A stretch of DNA of 64,000 nucleotides from Zavarzinella formosa DSM 19928. Its GTDB lineage: Bacteria > Planctomycetota > Planctomycetia > Gemmatales > Gemmataceae. Each line of letters begins with the position of its first letter. The first letter of the stretch is position 1. Below, piece by piece: positions 24,101 to 34,131 of the stretch. The stretch lies in contig NZ_JH636442.1 in the NCBI RefSeq assembly GCF_000255705.1, positions 67,292-131,291 of the forward strand, written 5' to 3'. The notes beneath the pieces were generated by a model. It worked only from the letters and a program-made list of their open reading frames with translations, had not been told where the DNA came from and searched no databases. A program made the translations under genes and the position numbers.

Positions 24101-25570
24101 ATGTCGGCCAGTTCCACTCATCTGACCGCCACGCCCCCCCCCGCGTCTGTTTCGTCGGCCGCGCCGACTGGCATCCAACGAATTTTGATCGCCGAGGATC
24201 TGGAGGATGCCCGAAATTCCCTCCAGCAAGTTCTCCAAATGGCCCTGTCGCTGGACGTGGATACCGCCGAGGACGGAGCGAAGGCTCTCGCCATGTTGGA
24301 GGAACGGTCTTACAGCATCCTCGTGACCGACTTGCGCATGCCGAAAATGAACGGCATGAAATTGATGGAGGAAATCCACGCCCGCAAACTGCCGGTGACG
24401 GTGATCGTCACCACCGGGCACGGCGGCGTGCAGGATGCCGTCCATGCGATGCGGCTCGGGGCTTACGACTTTCTGACGAAACCGGCCGACCCGCAACACC
24501 TTACCTTGATGGTGCAACGGGCCTTGCGGGAACGAGCGCTGCAAGATGAGGTGATCGCTCTCCGGGAGCAATTGCAGGGGCGGCATTCGTTTCAGAATGT
24601 TATCAGCAAAAGCCCGCGAATGATGGAGGTGTTCGACCTCATCGACCAGATTTCGGACACTACTTCCACCATTTTGATCATTGGCGAAACCGGCACCGGG
24701 AAAGAACAAATTGCTCGGGCCGTGCATCAGGCCTCGGCCCCGGCCCGTTCGGGCAATTTTGTGGCCATTAACTGCGCCGCCGTGCCGGAAACCTTGCTGG
24801 AAAGCGAGTTGTTCGGCCACGAAAAAGGCTCGTTCACCGGGGCCGCCACCCAGCGCAAGGGGCGTTTTGAGCAGGCCCACAAAGGGACGCTGTTTTTGGA
24901 CGAAGTCGGCGATATTCCGCTGAACATGCAGGTGAAACTGCTGCGGGTGTTGCAAGAACGCAAATTCGAGCGGATCGGCGGATCGGAGCCGATCGAGATC
25001 GACGTCCGGGTGGTGGCGGCCACCCACCAGCCATTGGAACAACTGGTGAAAGAAGGCAAATTCCGCGAGGATTTGTTCTATCGGCTCAACGTCGTGCGGA
25101 TCGATCTGCCCCCCCTGCGGGATCGCCCGGAAGATATTCCGGTGTTGGTGAGTCATTTTTGCAGCCGGTTTGCCCGCCCCGGCCACGCGCCCGCCACCGT
25201 CAGCCCGGAGGCGATGGAAATCCTGTTGAAAAGCCCGTGGCCCGGTAATGTCCGGCAATTGGAGAACGCCATCGAACGCTCTTGTGTGACGGCGCGAGAT
25301 GGCTTGATCCTGCCGGCCAATCTGCCGCCGGACATCCACAAGCGGAACAGCGAGACAAAACACCCCTTCCAACCTGATCTTGCCCGTTCGCTGCCCGAAC
25401 AGCTTTCGGAACTGACATCCGCTTTTGAGGAACGCTATCTTCGCAAGGCGATGCGAAAGACCCGCGGCCATGTGGGCAAGTGTGCCAAGATTAGCGGCCT
25501 CTCCCGCCGCAGCATCACGGATAAAATCGCCCATTACAAGATTGACAAAGAGGAATTCAAACAAGAGTAA
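24101..25570 (+). CDS. NtrC-family sigma-54-dependent response regulator
   Basis: A 489-aa activator with three domains. The receiver occupies about 26-140 (RILIAEDLEDA; Asp77 in VTDLRMPKMNG; Lys127 in FLTKPAD). The AAA+ domain has Walker A GETGTGKE at 195-202, the sigma-54 contact loop GSFTGA, Walker B LFLDEVGDIP and the arginine-rich ERIGGSEPI part. The C-terminal Fis-type helix-turn-helix is in RGHVGKCAKISGLSRRSITDK. ATG 24101 follows GGAG; the frame is open to 23927 but upstream codons are not family-like. It is divergent from the kinase operon, the natural partner, so the large kinase or the 19408 kinase may phosphorylate it. Targets would have -24/-12 promoters. Confidence 0.92.
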   Translation: MSASSTHLTATPPPASVSSAAPTGIQRILIAEDLEDARNSLQQVLQMALSLDVDTAEDGAKALAMLEERSYSILVTDLRMPKMNGMKLMEEIHARKLPVTVIVTTGHGGVQDAVHAMRLGAYDFLTKPADPQHLTLMVQRALRERALQDEVIALREQLQGRHSFQNVISKSPRMMEVFDLIDQISDTTSTILIIGETGTGKEQIARAVHQASAPARSGNFVAINCAAVPETLLESELFGHEKGSFTGAATQRKGRFEQAHKGTLFLDEVGDIPLNMQVKLLRVLQERKFERIGGSEPIEIDVRVVAATHQPLEQLVKEGKFREDLFYRLNVVRIDLPPLRDRPEDIPVLVSHFCSRFARPGHAPATVSPEAMEILLKSPWPGNVRQLENAIERSCVTARDGLILPANLPPDIHKRNSETKHPFQPDLARSLPEQLSELTSAFEERYLRKAMRKTRGHVGKCAKISGLSRRSITDKIAHYKIDKEEFKQE

Positions 25571-25709
25571 GGGCGATCGGCCTTCACAAAGCCAGCACAA
25601 AGTTGCCTCGGCCTTGCGTCTCTGTAAGCTTCACCTCTCAGGCGGGTATTACTCCCCAAGCCCCGCCAATCGGGGCGGGAATTGCCTGCCGTTGCGGGGG
25701 AGCGGATTC

Positions 25710-26741
25710 ATGGAATACAGACAACTGGGCCGGTCGGGCTTTCGCGTGCCCGTCCTAAGCCTTGGCACCGGCACTTTTGGCGGCGGGAGCGATTTTTTCA
25801 AGGCTTGGGGCACCACGGATTCGGGCGGGGCCTCCAAACTCGTCGATGTCTGTCTCGAAGCCGGGTTGAATTTCTTTGATTCGGCCGACATTTATTCGGC
25901 CGGGCTGGCCGAGGAAATCTTGGGCCACGCCATCAAGGGACGGCGGGACAAAGTCCTTATTTCCACAAAAGCCACTTTTCGCCAAGGCAGCGGGCCGAAC
26001 GATGTCGGCTCGTCGCGATATCACCTCATCGAAGCCTGCGAAGCAAGTCTCAAGCGTCTGGGTACCGATTACATCGACTTGTTCCAACTACACGGCTTCG
26101 ACGCGATGACGCCGGTTGAGGAAACCGTCTCAGCCCTCGATCAACTCGTGAAAGCGGGGAAAATCCGCTACATCGGCTGTTCAAACTTCTCCGGCTGGCA
26201 TCTGATGAAGTCTTTGGCGGCCGCCGACCGTTATGGGTGGACCCGCTATGTGGCCCATCAAGCCTACTATTCGCTCATCGGTCGTGACTATGAATGGGAG
26301 CTGATGCCTTTGGGATTGGATCAGGGCGTCGGCGCCGTGGTTTGGAGTCCGCTTGGCTGGGGCCGCCTCACCGGCAAGATTCGCCGAGGACAGCCGCTAC
26401 CGGCCAACAGCCGGCTTCACAACAAGAGCGTGATCGACAACGGGCCGCCGGTGGCCGACGAGTATCTGTACAAGGTGGTCGATGCCCTGATTGCCGTGGC
26501 GGCCGAAACGGGCAAGACGGTGCCGCAGGTTGCCCTGAACTGGCTGTTACAGCGGCCGACCGTGGCGAACATTATTGTCGGGGCGCGAGACGAGGCGCAA
26601 CTCCGTGACAATCTAGGCGCCATTGGATGGAACCTGACCGCCCAGCAAGTGTCCGTGTTGGATTCGGCGAGCGCCACGACGCTTGCCTACCCGTACTGGC
26701 ATCAACGCGGTTTCGGCGAACGCAATCCCCCGCCGGTGTGA
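25710..26741 (+). CDS. Aldo/keto reductase
   Basis: A 343-aa NAD(P)H-dependent oxidoreductase of the aldo/keto reductase superfamily. It starts MEYRQLGRSGFRVPVLSLG, the usual AKR beginning. Catalytic residues fit: Asp in FFDSADIYSAG with Tyr four residues later, Lys in VLISTKATF, and the His of DLFQLHGFD. The cofactor motif is in LQRPTVANIIVGARDEAQLRDNLGA. ATG 25710 has GGGGGAG upstream. The gene is 139 bases after the sigma-54 activator, and its stop lies just before the RND adaptor. The substrate is unknown. Confidence 0.93.
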   Translation: MEYRQLGRSGFRVPVLSLGTGTFGGGSDFFKAWGTTDSGGASKLVDVCLEAGLNFFDSADIYSAGLAEEILGHAIKGRRDKVLISTKATFRQGSGPNDVGSSRYHLIEACEASLKRLGTDYIDLFQLHGFDAMTPVEETVSALDQLVKAGKIRYIGCSNFSGWHLMKSLAAADRYGWTRYVAHQAYYSLIGRDYEWELMPLGLDQGVGAVVWSPLGWGRLTGKIRRGQPLPANSRLHNKSVIDNGPPVADEYLYKVVDALIAVAAETGKTVPQVALNWLLQRPTVANIIVGARDEAQLRDNLGAIGWNLTAQQVSVLDSASATTLAYPYWHQRGFGERNPPPV

Positions 26742-26776
26742 TGGTGTCCCAAATCTTTTCTGTTCGGAGGATGATC

Positions 26777-28117
26777 GTGCGAACCCGACTGATGTTCGGC
26801 CTGTTATTGTTGGGAATCACCGGAATAGCCTCGCTTTCATCGGTCGGCTGCGCCCAAAAGAAGGAAGCCCCGCCCGCGCCCCCGCCTCCGGCGGTCACGG
26901 TGACCAAGCCGGTTAAATTCCGGGTTCAAAAGTATTTGGAATACAACGGCTATTTGGAGGCGGTCGAAACCGTCCAGATCACCGCGCGCGTCAAGGGCTT
27001 TTTGAACGACATCAAATTTGTCGAGGGAACCGAGGTCAAGAAGGGTGACTTGCTCTTCCAGATTGATCCCCGCGAATACGACGTGAACTTCAAGAAGGCC
27101 AACGCGGACAAACTAAAGGCGATGGCCGAGTTGAAGCGGACACGGGCGGACGAAGACCGGGCGAAACAACTGCTGGCGACGCAAGCCCTCAGCATGGAAG
27201 ACTTCCAGCAACGGGTCGCCAGCCGGGAAACCGCCGATGCCGTGCTGAAACAAACCGAGGCGGCCATCGACATGGCCAAACTCGACTTGGAATACACGCA
27301 AATCCACGCTCCCATCGACGGCCAGATCAACCGCACGCTCATCACGCGCGGCAACCTCGTCGGGCAGAATGAAAACACGCTGTTGACGACCATTGTGGGC
27401 ATCGAGCAACTGTATGTGTACTTCGATGTCCCCGAACGCGATCTCATCGAATATCAGCGAGGTCTTCGGGACCAGCCGGAGTCCAAGTCTCCCACCGGGG
27501 CGCATCCGTTGTTTGTCGGGATTTCCACGGAACAGGGATACCCGCACAAAGGGATCATCGACTTCCGCGAAAACAAAGTGGACTCCGGGACGGGCACCGT
27601 CCGTCTGCGGGGTCGTCTGGAAAACCCGAAGATTCCCCCCGGAAATGTCCGGCTGATGTACCCCGGTCTGTATGCCCGCGTTCGCATTCCGATGGGCGAC
27701 CCCGAACCACAATTGGTGATCCCGGAGGATGCCTTGATGACAGGTCAGGAAGGCCGGTATGTGTATGTGCTCAATGATGAGAACATCGTCAAAAAGCGGC
27801 GGCTCAAACTGGGGGCGACCATTTGGCGCTCACCGGAAAAGTCAGACGACCTCGTCCATCCCTGGACGTTGACGGACGTGAAAGGCCCGGCCAAGAAGGA
27901 TGAGCCGCCCAAAAAGGATGAGCCGGCCAAAAAAGATGCTCCACCCAAGAAGGAAGCCCCGCCGAGTGTGCGTGCGGTGGTGTCCGTGGAAGAAGGGTTG
28001 AAAGAAGGGGACCGCATCGTCGTGAACGGGTTGCAGCGAGCCAGACCCGAAACACCGGTCACCCCGGAGATGGCGGAATTCCGCGGCCCCGCCGGCGACG
28101 AGCCGGTGAAAAAGTGA
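26777..28117 (+). CDS. RND efflux periplasmic adaptor lipoprotein (MexA/AcrA-like) with Lys/Pro-rich insert
   Basis: A 446-aa membrane-fusion protein. A signal peptide ends at the lipobox SSVGC. The lipoyl half is seen in VTITARVKGFLNDI-type sequence (VQITARVKGFLNDIKF...EVKKGDLLFQIDP), the helical hairpin in the KANADKLKAMAELKRTRADE part, and the second lipoyl half in YTQIHAPIDGQINRTLI. A beta-barrel follows. Near the C-terminus (about 365-395) there is a low-complexity run of KKDEP/KKDAP units not usual for AcrA homologs. The start is chosen at GTG 26777 because CGGAGG lies six bases upstream; an ATG at 26771 is too close to it. It forms a pair with the permease 176 bases downstream. Confidence 0.9.
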   Translation: MRTRLMFGLLLLGITGIASLSSVGCAQKKEAPPAPPPPAVTVTKPVKFRVQKYLEYNGYLEAVETVQITARVKGFLNDIKFVEGTEVKKGDLLFQIDPREYDVNFKKANADKLKAMAELKRTRADEDRAKQLLATQALSMEDFQQRVASRETADAVLKQTEAAIDMAKLDLEYTQIHAPIDGQINRTLITRGNLVGQNENTLLTTIVGIEQLYVYFDVPERDLIEYQRGLRDQPESKSPTGAHPLFVGISTEQGYPHKGIIDFRENKVDSGTGTVRLRGRLENPKIPPGNVRLMYPGLYARVRIPMGDPEPQLVIPEDALMTGQEGRYVYVLNDENIVKKRRLKLGATIWRSPEKSDDLVHPWTLTDVKGPAKKDEPPKKDEPAKKDAPPKKEAPPSVRAVVSVEEGLKEGDRIVVNGLQRARPETPVTPEMAEFRGPAGDEPVKK

Positions 28118-28148
28118 GTCCAATCCAACGGTCGTCTCCAGACACCCA

Positions 28149-28222
28149 AGAGCCGCATGCGTCAGTCATGGGGTTGCTTTCCGTGGGTGACGGTCCCCCC
28201 CGCCGCTGACGCAGCGGGGCTC
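28149..28222. repeat. Inverted repeat between adaptor and RND permease
   Basis: Arms AGAGCCGCATGCGTCAG (28149-28165) and CTGACGCAGCGGGGCTCT (28205-28222) pair with one bulge and few mismatches. The cores TGCGTCAG and CTGACGCA resemble the cores of the element at 2086-2160. It may limit read-through or set the adaptor:permease ratio. Confidence 0.6.
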
Positions 28223-28293
28223 TCGGGCATCATGAATAGAAGCAAAACGGCCCATCGTTTCGTCCACCCCGTCACCTATTTCGGGCATTCCAA

Positions 28294-31200
28294 GTGATTT
28301 CTCGTTTTTTCATCGACCGGCCGATTTTCGCCAACGTCCTCGCCATCCTGATGATCCTGTTCGGGTTCGTCGCCCTCAAGCGGCTCCCCATCGAACGGTA
28401 TCCGGCGATCACGCCGCCGACGGTGGTGGTCAGCACGAACTATCCGGGGGCGAGCGCCAAGGTCGTCGCGGACACGGTGGCCGCCCCGATCGAGCAGCAG
28501 ATCAACGGCGTGGAGAACATGATGTACATGTCCTCCACCAGTTCGGCTGACGGTTCGTATGCCCTGACCATCACCTTTGAAATCGGCACGAATCTGGACG
28601 ACGCCCAAGTGCTTGTCCAAAACCGATTGAGCATCGCCGAGCCGACCCTGCCCGAAGAAGTTCGGCGCCAGGGGGTGACGGTCAAAAAGCAATCATCGAA
28701 CATTCTGCTCGTGATTTCACTCACGTCCGAGAACGGGACTTACGATCCGCTGTTCCTCTCCAACTATGCCACCCTGCGGTTGCGGGACGACATGAGTCGG
28801 GTGAACGGCGTGGGCGAAGTGACCGTCAAGGGGGCCGGCGCTTACTCGATGCGCATCTGGCTGGACCCGGACAAACTTGCGGCCCGGCAACTCACGACGC
28901 AAGACGTGACGGCCGCCCTCGCCCGGCAAAACGTGCAAGTGGCCGCCGGTCAGGTGGGCCAGCCGCCGACGCCGTCGGGACAGTCGTTCCAGCTCACCGT
29001 CACCACCTTGGGCCGGCTCACCGATCCGGCCCAGTTTGAGGGAGTGATTGTCAAGGCCGGGGCAAACGGGCAGACGGTTTACCTTCGAGATGTGGCCCGC
29101 GTGGAACTCGGCGGCCAGTCCTATGACACGTTTGAAACACGGGACGGGATGCCGGCCGCCAACTTGCTGATCTTCCAGCTTCCGGGGTCAAACGCCCTGG
29201 ACGTGGCCATCCGCGTCCGCGAGACGATGGAAAAGATCAAGCCAAGCCTGCCCGACGGCATGGAATACACCATCCCGTTCGACACGACGAAGTTTGTCGA
29301 ATCGGCCATCAACAACGTGTATCGCACCTTGATCGAAGCCGGGGTGCTGGTGCTGATCGTGATCTTGGTGTTCCTGCAAAGCTGGCGGGCCTTGCTCGTC
29401 CCCGCGACGACGGTGCCTGTGACCATCATCGGGGCTTTTGCGTTCATGTATTTGTTCGGCTTCTCGATCAACCTGCTCACGCTGTTCGGGTTGATTCTGG
29501 CCATCGGCATCGTCGTGGACGACGCCATCGTGATCGTGGAGAACGCCTCCCACCACATCGAACAAGGGATGGCCCCGCGCGAGGCGACCATTCAAGCCAT
29601 GAACGAAGTCACCGGGCCGGTGATCGCCATCACGTTCGTCCTCATGGCCGTGTTCATCCCCACGGCGTTCCTCAGCGGCATCACCGGGCAAATGTACCGG
29701 CAATTCGCGCTGACCATCGCGGCCACCGCCATCATCAGCGCCATCAACGCCCTGACGCTCAAACCGGCCCAGTGCGCCACTTATCTCAAGCCTTCCAAGG
29801 GCAAGAACCTGTTCACGAAGATTTTCGACTTCTTGTACAAGCCGGTCGAAAACCTTTACACATTTATCATCCGGCAACTGGTGAGAGTCTGGTGGCTGGT
29901 GATCCTGGCGTTCATCGCTGTCGGCTGGTTCACCGGACGGCAGTACCAGAAAATTCCGACCGGCTTCCTGCCGACCGAGGACGAGGGATACGCCATCATC
30001 GCCATTCAGTTGCCGGACTCGGCCTCGCTCGAACGAACCCGCGAAGTGGCCGAGCGATTGAATGCCATCTGTGCCCGTTACAAGGAAAACAAGGCGATCA
30101 CCCATTGGTTCGTCCTCGGCGGCACATCGCTGCTGGACGGGACTGCCGCCCCGAACGGCGCCACGGCGTTCGTCACCTGGACGGACTGGGAAATGCGGAA
30201 GACGCCGGAGATGCAACAACAAGCGCTCGTCAACCAACTTCAGAGAGAATTTGGGGACATCCGGGAGGCGTTTATCTTCGTCATCGTGCCGCCGTCCATT
30301 CAGGGATTGGGGTTCTCCGGCGGGTTCGAGATGAAGATCGAAGACCGCGAGGGAGCCGGTGGCGATGTCCTTCAGGAACGCACCCAAGCGTTGATCGATG
30401 CGGCCGCCGCGCGTCCGGGGGGAGCCGTCGCCCCGCCGCCGGGAACCCGTAGCACCTACCGGGCGGGCGTGCCGCAAATTTATCTCGACATCGACCGCGA
30501 GAAGGCGGAGAAAATGGGCGTGCTCATCAGCGATGTGTTCGCCGCGTTACAGGCCAACCTTGGCTCGGTGTATGTGAACGACTTCAACAAGTTCGACCGG
30601 ACCTATCAGGTCCGCGTGCAGGCCGACGCCCGCTTCCGCGGCGACCCGTCCATGCTTCGCCGGCTGGAGGTCCGCAACCGCAACGGCGGCCGTGTTCCGC
30701 TGGCGACCCTGCTGACGGCCGAGTATCGTATCGGGCCGCAGTCGATCACCCGATATAACCTCTATCCGACGGCGACCATCAGCGGCGCCACCAAACCGGG
30801 CATGAGCTCCGGCGAGGCGCTGAAAACAATGGAAGACGTGGCCGGCGAAGTGCTGCCGAAGTCAATGGGGTATGAGTGGACATCGATTGCCTTCCAAGAA
30901 AGGCGGATCAGCGGCGAGGCCGTGATTGTTTTCGGGCTGGCCGTGCTGCTCGTGTATCTGGTGTTGGCGGCCCAATACGAAAGCTGGCTGTTGCCGTTCG
31001 CGGTGATTCTGGTCGTGCCGCTCGGGTTGCTCGGCGTGGTGGCGGCCGTGAGCCTGCGGGGATTTGACAACAACGTGTATACCCAGATCGGCGTGGTGCT
31101 GATTATCGCGCTGGCGAGCAAGAACGCCATTTTGATCGTGGAGTTCGCCCGCGAGTTGCGGCTCTCCGGAAAATCGATCCGCGAATCGGCGGTGACGGCT

Positions 31201-31464
31201 GCCCGGTTGCGGTTCCGGCCGATCGTGATGACATCGTTCGCGTTCATCCTCGGCGTGGCTCCTCTTGTTTGGGCCACCGGGGCCGGGGCCGCCAGCCGTC
31301 AGGCTCTCGGCACGGCCGTCTTCGGCGGGATGATTACCTCCACCGTGCTGGCGGTGTTCTTCGTCCCGGCGTTTTATGTGGCGGTTCAGAGTTTGATCGA
31401 ATTGCGGAACGGGCCGCCGAAACATCCGGGCGAACCGGGAAAAGAACCGGTGGCCCCTCATTGA
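28294..31464 (+). CDS. RND multidrug efflux permease (HAE1/AcrB family)
   Basis: A 1056-aa inner-membrane proton-driven exporter of the HAE1 group. It begins ISRFFIDRPIFANVLAILM, the standard AcrB/MexB start. The proton-relay helix has GIVVDDAIVIVENA (paired Asp). The second half has VFGLAVLLVYLVLAAQYESW, ALASKNAILIVEFARELR and RLRFRPIVMTSFAFILGVAPL. Length and helix arrangement (12 TM, two large periplasmic loops) are normal. The start is GTG 28294, with only a weak ribosome site. No outer-membrane TolC-like gene lies next to it, so it must use a channel encoded elsewhere. Confidence 0.96.
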   Translation: MISRFFIDRPIFANVLAILMILFGFVALKRLPIERYPAITPPTVVVSTNYPGASAKVVADTVAAPIEQQINGVENMMYMSSTSSADGSYALTITFEIGTNLDDAQVLVQNRLSIAEPTLPEEVRRQGVTVKKQSSNILLVISLTSENGTYDPLFLSNYATLRLRDDMSRVNGVGEVTVKGAGAYSMRIWLDPDKLAARQLTTQDVTAALARQNVQVAAGQVGQPPTPSGQSFQLTVTTLGRLTDPAQFEGVIVKAGANGQTVYLRDVARVELGGQSYDTFETRDGMPAANLLIFQLPGSNALDVAIRVRETMEKIKPSLPDGMEYTIPFDTTKFVESAINNVYRTLIEAGVLVLIVILVFLQSWRALLVPATTVPVTIIGAFAFMYLFGFSINLLTLFGLILAIGIVVDDAIVIVENASHHIEQGMAPREATIQAMNEVTGPVIAITFVLMAVFIPTAFLSGITGQMYRQFALTIAATAIISAINALTLKPAQCATYLKPSKGKNLFTKIFDFLYKPVENLYTFIIRQLVRVWWLVILAFIAVGWFTGRQYQKIPTGFLPTEDEGYAIIAIQLPDSASLERTREVAERLNAICARYKENKAITHWFVLGGTSLLDGTAAPNGATAFVTWTDWEMRKTPEMQQQALVNQLQREFGDIREAFIFVIVPPSIQGLGFSGGFEMKIEDREGAGGDVLQERTQALIDAAAARPGGAVAPPPGTRSTYRAGVPQIYLDIDREKAEKMGVLISDVFAALQANLGSVYVNDFNKFDRTYQVRVQADARFRGDPSMLRRLEVRNRNGGRVPLATLLTAEYRIGPQSITRYNLYPTATISGATKPGMSSGEALKTMEDVAGEVLPKSMGYEWTSIAFQERRISGEAVIVFGLAVLLVYLVLAAQYESWLLPFAVILVVPLGLLGVVAAVSLRGFDNNVYTQIGVVLIIALASKNAILIVEFARELRLSGKSIRESAVTAARLRFRPIVMTSFAFILGVAPLVWATGAGAASRQALGTAVFGGMITSTVLAVFFVPAFYVAVQSLIELRNGPPKHPGEPGKEPVAPH

Positions 31465-31482
31465 GTTGAGTTTGAAACGAAA

Positions 31483-31517
31483 AAGACTTGGCGGGAGTGA
31501 GCATCCCGCCAAGTCTT
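31483..31517. terminator. Perfect hairpin after RND permease
   Basis: Arms AAGACTTGGCGGGA (31483-31496) and TCCCGCCAAGTCTT (31504-31517) are perfectly complementary with a 7-base loop, beginning 18 bases after the permease stop. It is preceded by AAAA but not followed by a T-run on the plus strand, so it may act by RNA stability or with Rho. Confidence 0.75.
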
Positions 31518-31674
31518 GGGCGAAACCAGTCAGATCATCAGGTTAATTGGATCTTTTCGGAAAAATCCTCACACACTTCCCCGGCACAAGTCCCGTATCT
31601 TAATAATTGGTCGGAATCCAAGGACGAACTCGGCGGGCATTCCCCGCAGAGCGGGCATTCCGGGAGATGATGTC

Positions 31675-34131
31675 TTGGATTTTTTCGCGCGATTGTTCGA
31701 CACATCCGACTTCCCGGCCCGCTGGACCTGCGGACGCTGGACGGCCGGGCAGGGCTGGCTGCATATCCTCTCCGATCTTGGAGTGTGGACGGCCTACCTC
31801 GCCATTCCCGTCGTGTTGATCTACTTCGTGCGGCGTCGTGGCGATCTCCCGTTTCGCGGCCTCTTCGCTCTGTTCGGCGCGTTCATCCTGTTGTGCGGCA
31901 CCACCCACTTGATGGAGGCCATCATCTTCTGGTGGCCCGCTTACCGACTGGCCGGGCTAATCAAGCTCTTCACGGCCATCGTTTCGTGGGCCACCGTGAT
32001 TGCCCTGGTCCGGGTGGTTCCCAAAGTGCTGACCATGAGATCCCCGGAGGAACTGGAACGGGAGATCACCGCCCGCAAGGAAGCCGAGACGGCTTTGCAT
32101 GAGGCCAACATCAAACTTGAGCATCGTGTGGCCGAACGCACGGCCGAGTTGAACCGGGCGAATGCCTCGTTGATCGAAGAACGAGAACGATTCCGCACCA
32201 CGCTTGCCAGTATTGGTGACGCCGTCATCGCCACGGACACGGAAAACCGGGTCACGTTCATGAACTCCGTCGCCGAGATTCTGACCGGTTGGAAAGCCGC
32301 CGACGCCCTGGCCAAGCCGCTGGACGATGTGTTTCACGTTCTCGACGAATCCACGCGGCAGCCGATCAAGAATCCCGCCCCCCAGGCGTTGAAGGCCGGC
32401 ATTGTCACGGGGCCGGTGAATCACACGAAGGTGCTGACTCGCGATGGCATCGAACGGCCGATTGACGACGGCGCCGCCCCGATTTGCCCGGAGGGGGGCG
32501 AAATCCTCGGGGCCGTGCTGGTGTTCCGCGATGCCACCCTGCGGCGGGAGCATGAAAACGAACTGCGTGAAAGCCGCGAGCGGCTGGCCTTCGCCCTGGA
32601 GGCCGCCGATCTGGGGCAGTGGGAACTCAATCTCCGCGACCAGACTGCTCTCCGCACGCCGCGGCATGACCGGATTTTCGGGTATGACGATCCTCTGCCC
32701 GAATGGACTTACGGCATGTTCCTCCAGCATGTCGTTCCGGCCGATCGGGAACGGGTCGAAGCCGAATTCAAAAAATCGGCCGTCACCGGCATGGCCTTGG
32801 ATATCGAATGCCGGGTGCGGCGGGCCGACGGACAGGAACGGCACATCTGGACGAAAGCCCGCATTCGCCGAAACACCGGTGGCGAGATTGAGCGGATGGC
32901 GGGCATCATCGGCGACAACACCGAACGACGGAAAATGGAGGACGACCTTCGCCGGCTGGCCGCCGACTTGTCCGAGGCCGATCACCTCAAGGATGAGTTT
33001 CTAGCTACGCTGGCCCACGAACTCCGCAATCCGCTGGCGCCGATCAGCAACGGTCTGCACGTTCTCCGGCTCACCGGCATCCTCCCTCCGGCCGCCGAGC
33101 GGGCGCGCGGCATGATGGAGCGTCAACTATCCCAAATGGTGCGATTGGTCGACGACCTGTTGGATATCTCGCGCATCACCCGGAACAAGATGGAACTCCG
33201 CCGGGAGCGTGTCTTGCTGACCGCCGTGGTGCGGAATGCCGTGGAAATCAGCCGCCCGTTGATCGAAACGGCCGGCCATGAGTTGACGCTGGCCATCCCG
33301 GCCCAGCCGATTTTTCTCGATGCCGACACGACCCGGCTTGCCCAAGTGTTTTCCAATCTGCTGAGCAACGCGGCGAAGTACACCAATCGCGGTGGAACCA
33401 TCACCCTGTCCGCCATGATGACCGACGACGACCATGTCGAGGTGACCGTTTCCGATAACGGGATCGGCATCGCGCCCGAAATGCTTCGGAAGGTGTTTGG
33501 CCTGTTTGTTCAGGCGGACAACACACTGGAAAAAGCTCAAGGCGGCCTGGGCATTGGCCTCACGCTGGTGCAGCGATTGGTCGAAATGCACGGCGGAGCG
33601 GTCGAGGCCCGCAGCGAAGGCATTGGCCGGGGCAGTTCGTTCATCGTGCGATTGCCCGCCCAGACAGAGGGGGAAACACATCCCCCGGCGGAGGCAACAC
33701 GAGCCATCGCCACATCCCATGCCCAAGGCTTGAAAATCTTGGTGGCCGATGACAACATGGACTCGGCCACCAGTCTGCGGATGCTCCTCGAAATCATGGG
33801 CAACGAAGTGGTCGTCGCTCATGATGGCGTGGAGGCTGTCCAAATTGCCGAAAGTTTCGACCCCGACATTCTCATCCTCGACATCGGCATGCCGAAAATG
33901 AACGGCTACGAAGTCTGCCGACACATCCGGCAAATGCCTGGCGGAGCCTCCCGCGTACTGGTGGCCTGCACCGGTTGGGGCCAGGAAGACGACCGTCGGC
34001 TGGCCACCGAGGCGGGGTTTGACCATCACTTGGTGAAACCTGCGGAACTAACCGCGCTGGCCCGGATATTGGCCGCGAGTCGCGCGAGCCGAACCGCGGA
34101 TGATGATCCAAGGGACCATGAATTCAATTGA
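31675..34131 (+). CDS. Hybrid histidine kinase with complete ETR1-like ethylene-binding sensor domain
   Basis: An 818-aa hybrid kinase. Residues 28-115 match the ethylene-binding domain of plant ETR1 closely ([51 protein letters not shown]). Asp34, Tyr41, Ile71, Cys74 and His78 align at a constant offset of nine with ETR1 Asp25, Tyr32, Ile62, Cys65 and His69, so both copper ligands are kept. Then come a coiled coil, two PAS-type domains, HisKA ([18 protein letters not shown]), HATPase_c ([32 protein letters not shown]) and a C-terminal receiver ([29 protein letters not shown]). TTG 31675 follows GGGAGA. The frame opens at 31516 but the upstream part overlaps the terminator. The signal is inferred from homology. 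Confidence 0.9.
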   Translation: MDFFARLFDTSDFPARWTCGRWTAGQGWLHILSDLGVWTAYLAIPVVLIYFVRRRGDLPFRGLFALFGAFILLCGTTHLMEAIIFWWPAYRLAGLIKLFTAIVSWATVIALVRVVPKVLTMRSPEELEREITARKEAETALHEANIKLEHRVAERTAELNRANASLIEERERFRTTLASIGDAVIATDTENRVTFMNSVAEILTGWKAADALAKPLDDVFHVLDESTRQPIKNPAPQALKAGIVTGPVNHTKVLTRDGIERPIDDGAAPICPEGGEILGAVLVFRDATLRREHENELRESRERLAFALEAADLGQWELNLRDQTALRTPRHDRIFGYDDPLPEWTYGMFLQHVVPADRERVEAEFKKSAVTGMALDIECRVRRADGQERHIWTKARIRRNTGGEIERMAGIIGDNTERRKMEDDLRRLAADLSEADHLKDEFLATLAHELRNPLAPISNGLHVLRLTGILPPAAERARGMMERQLSQMVRLVDDLLDISRITRNKMELRRERVLLTAVVRNAVEISRPLIETAGHELTLAIPAQPIFLDADTTRLAQVFSNLLSNAAKYTNRGGTITLSAMMTDDDHVEVTVSDNGIGIAPEMLRKVFGLFVQADNTLEKAQGGLGIGLTLVQRLVEMHGGAVEARSEGIGRGSSFIVRLPAQTEGETHPPAEATRAIATSHAQGLKILVADDNMDSATSLRMLLEIMGNEVVVAHDGVEAVQIAESFDPDILILDIGMPKMNGYEVCRHIRQMPGGASRVLVACTGWGQEDDRRLATEAGFDHHLVKPAELTALARILAASRASRTADDDPRDHEFN

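Noticed and set aside
24095..25600. Long minus-strand open frame opposite the sigma-54 activator
   Set aside because: Same reason: antisense to a textbook NtrC-like gene, no domain, shadow composition.
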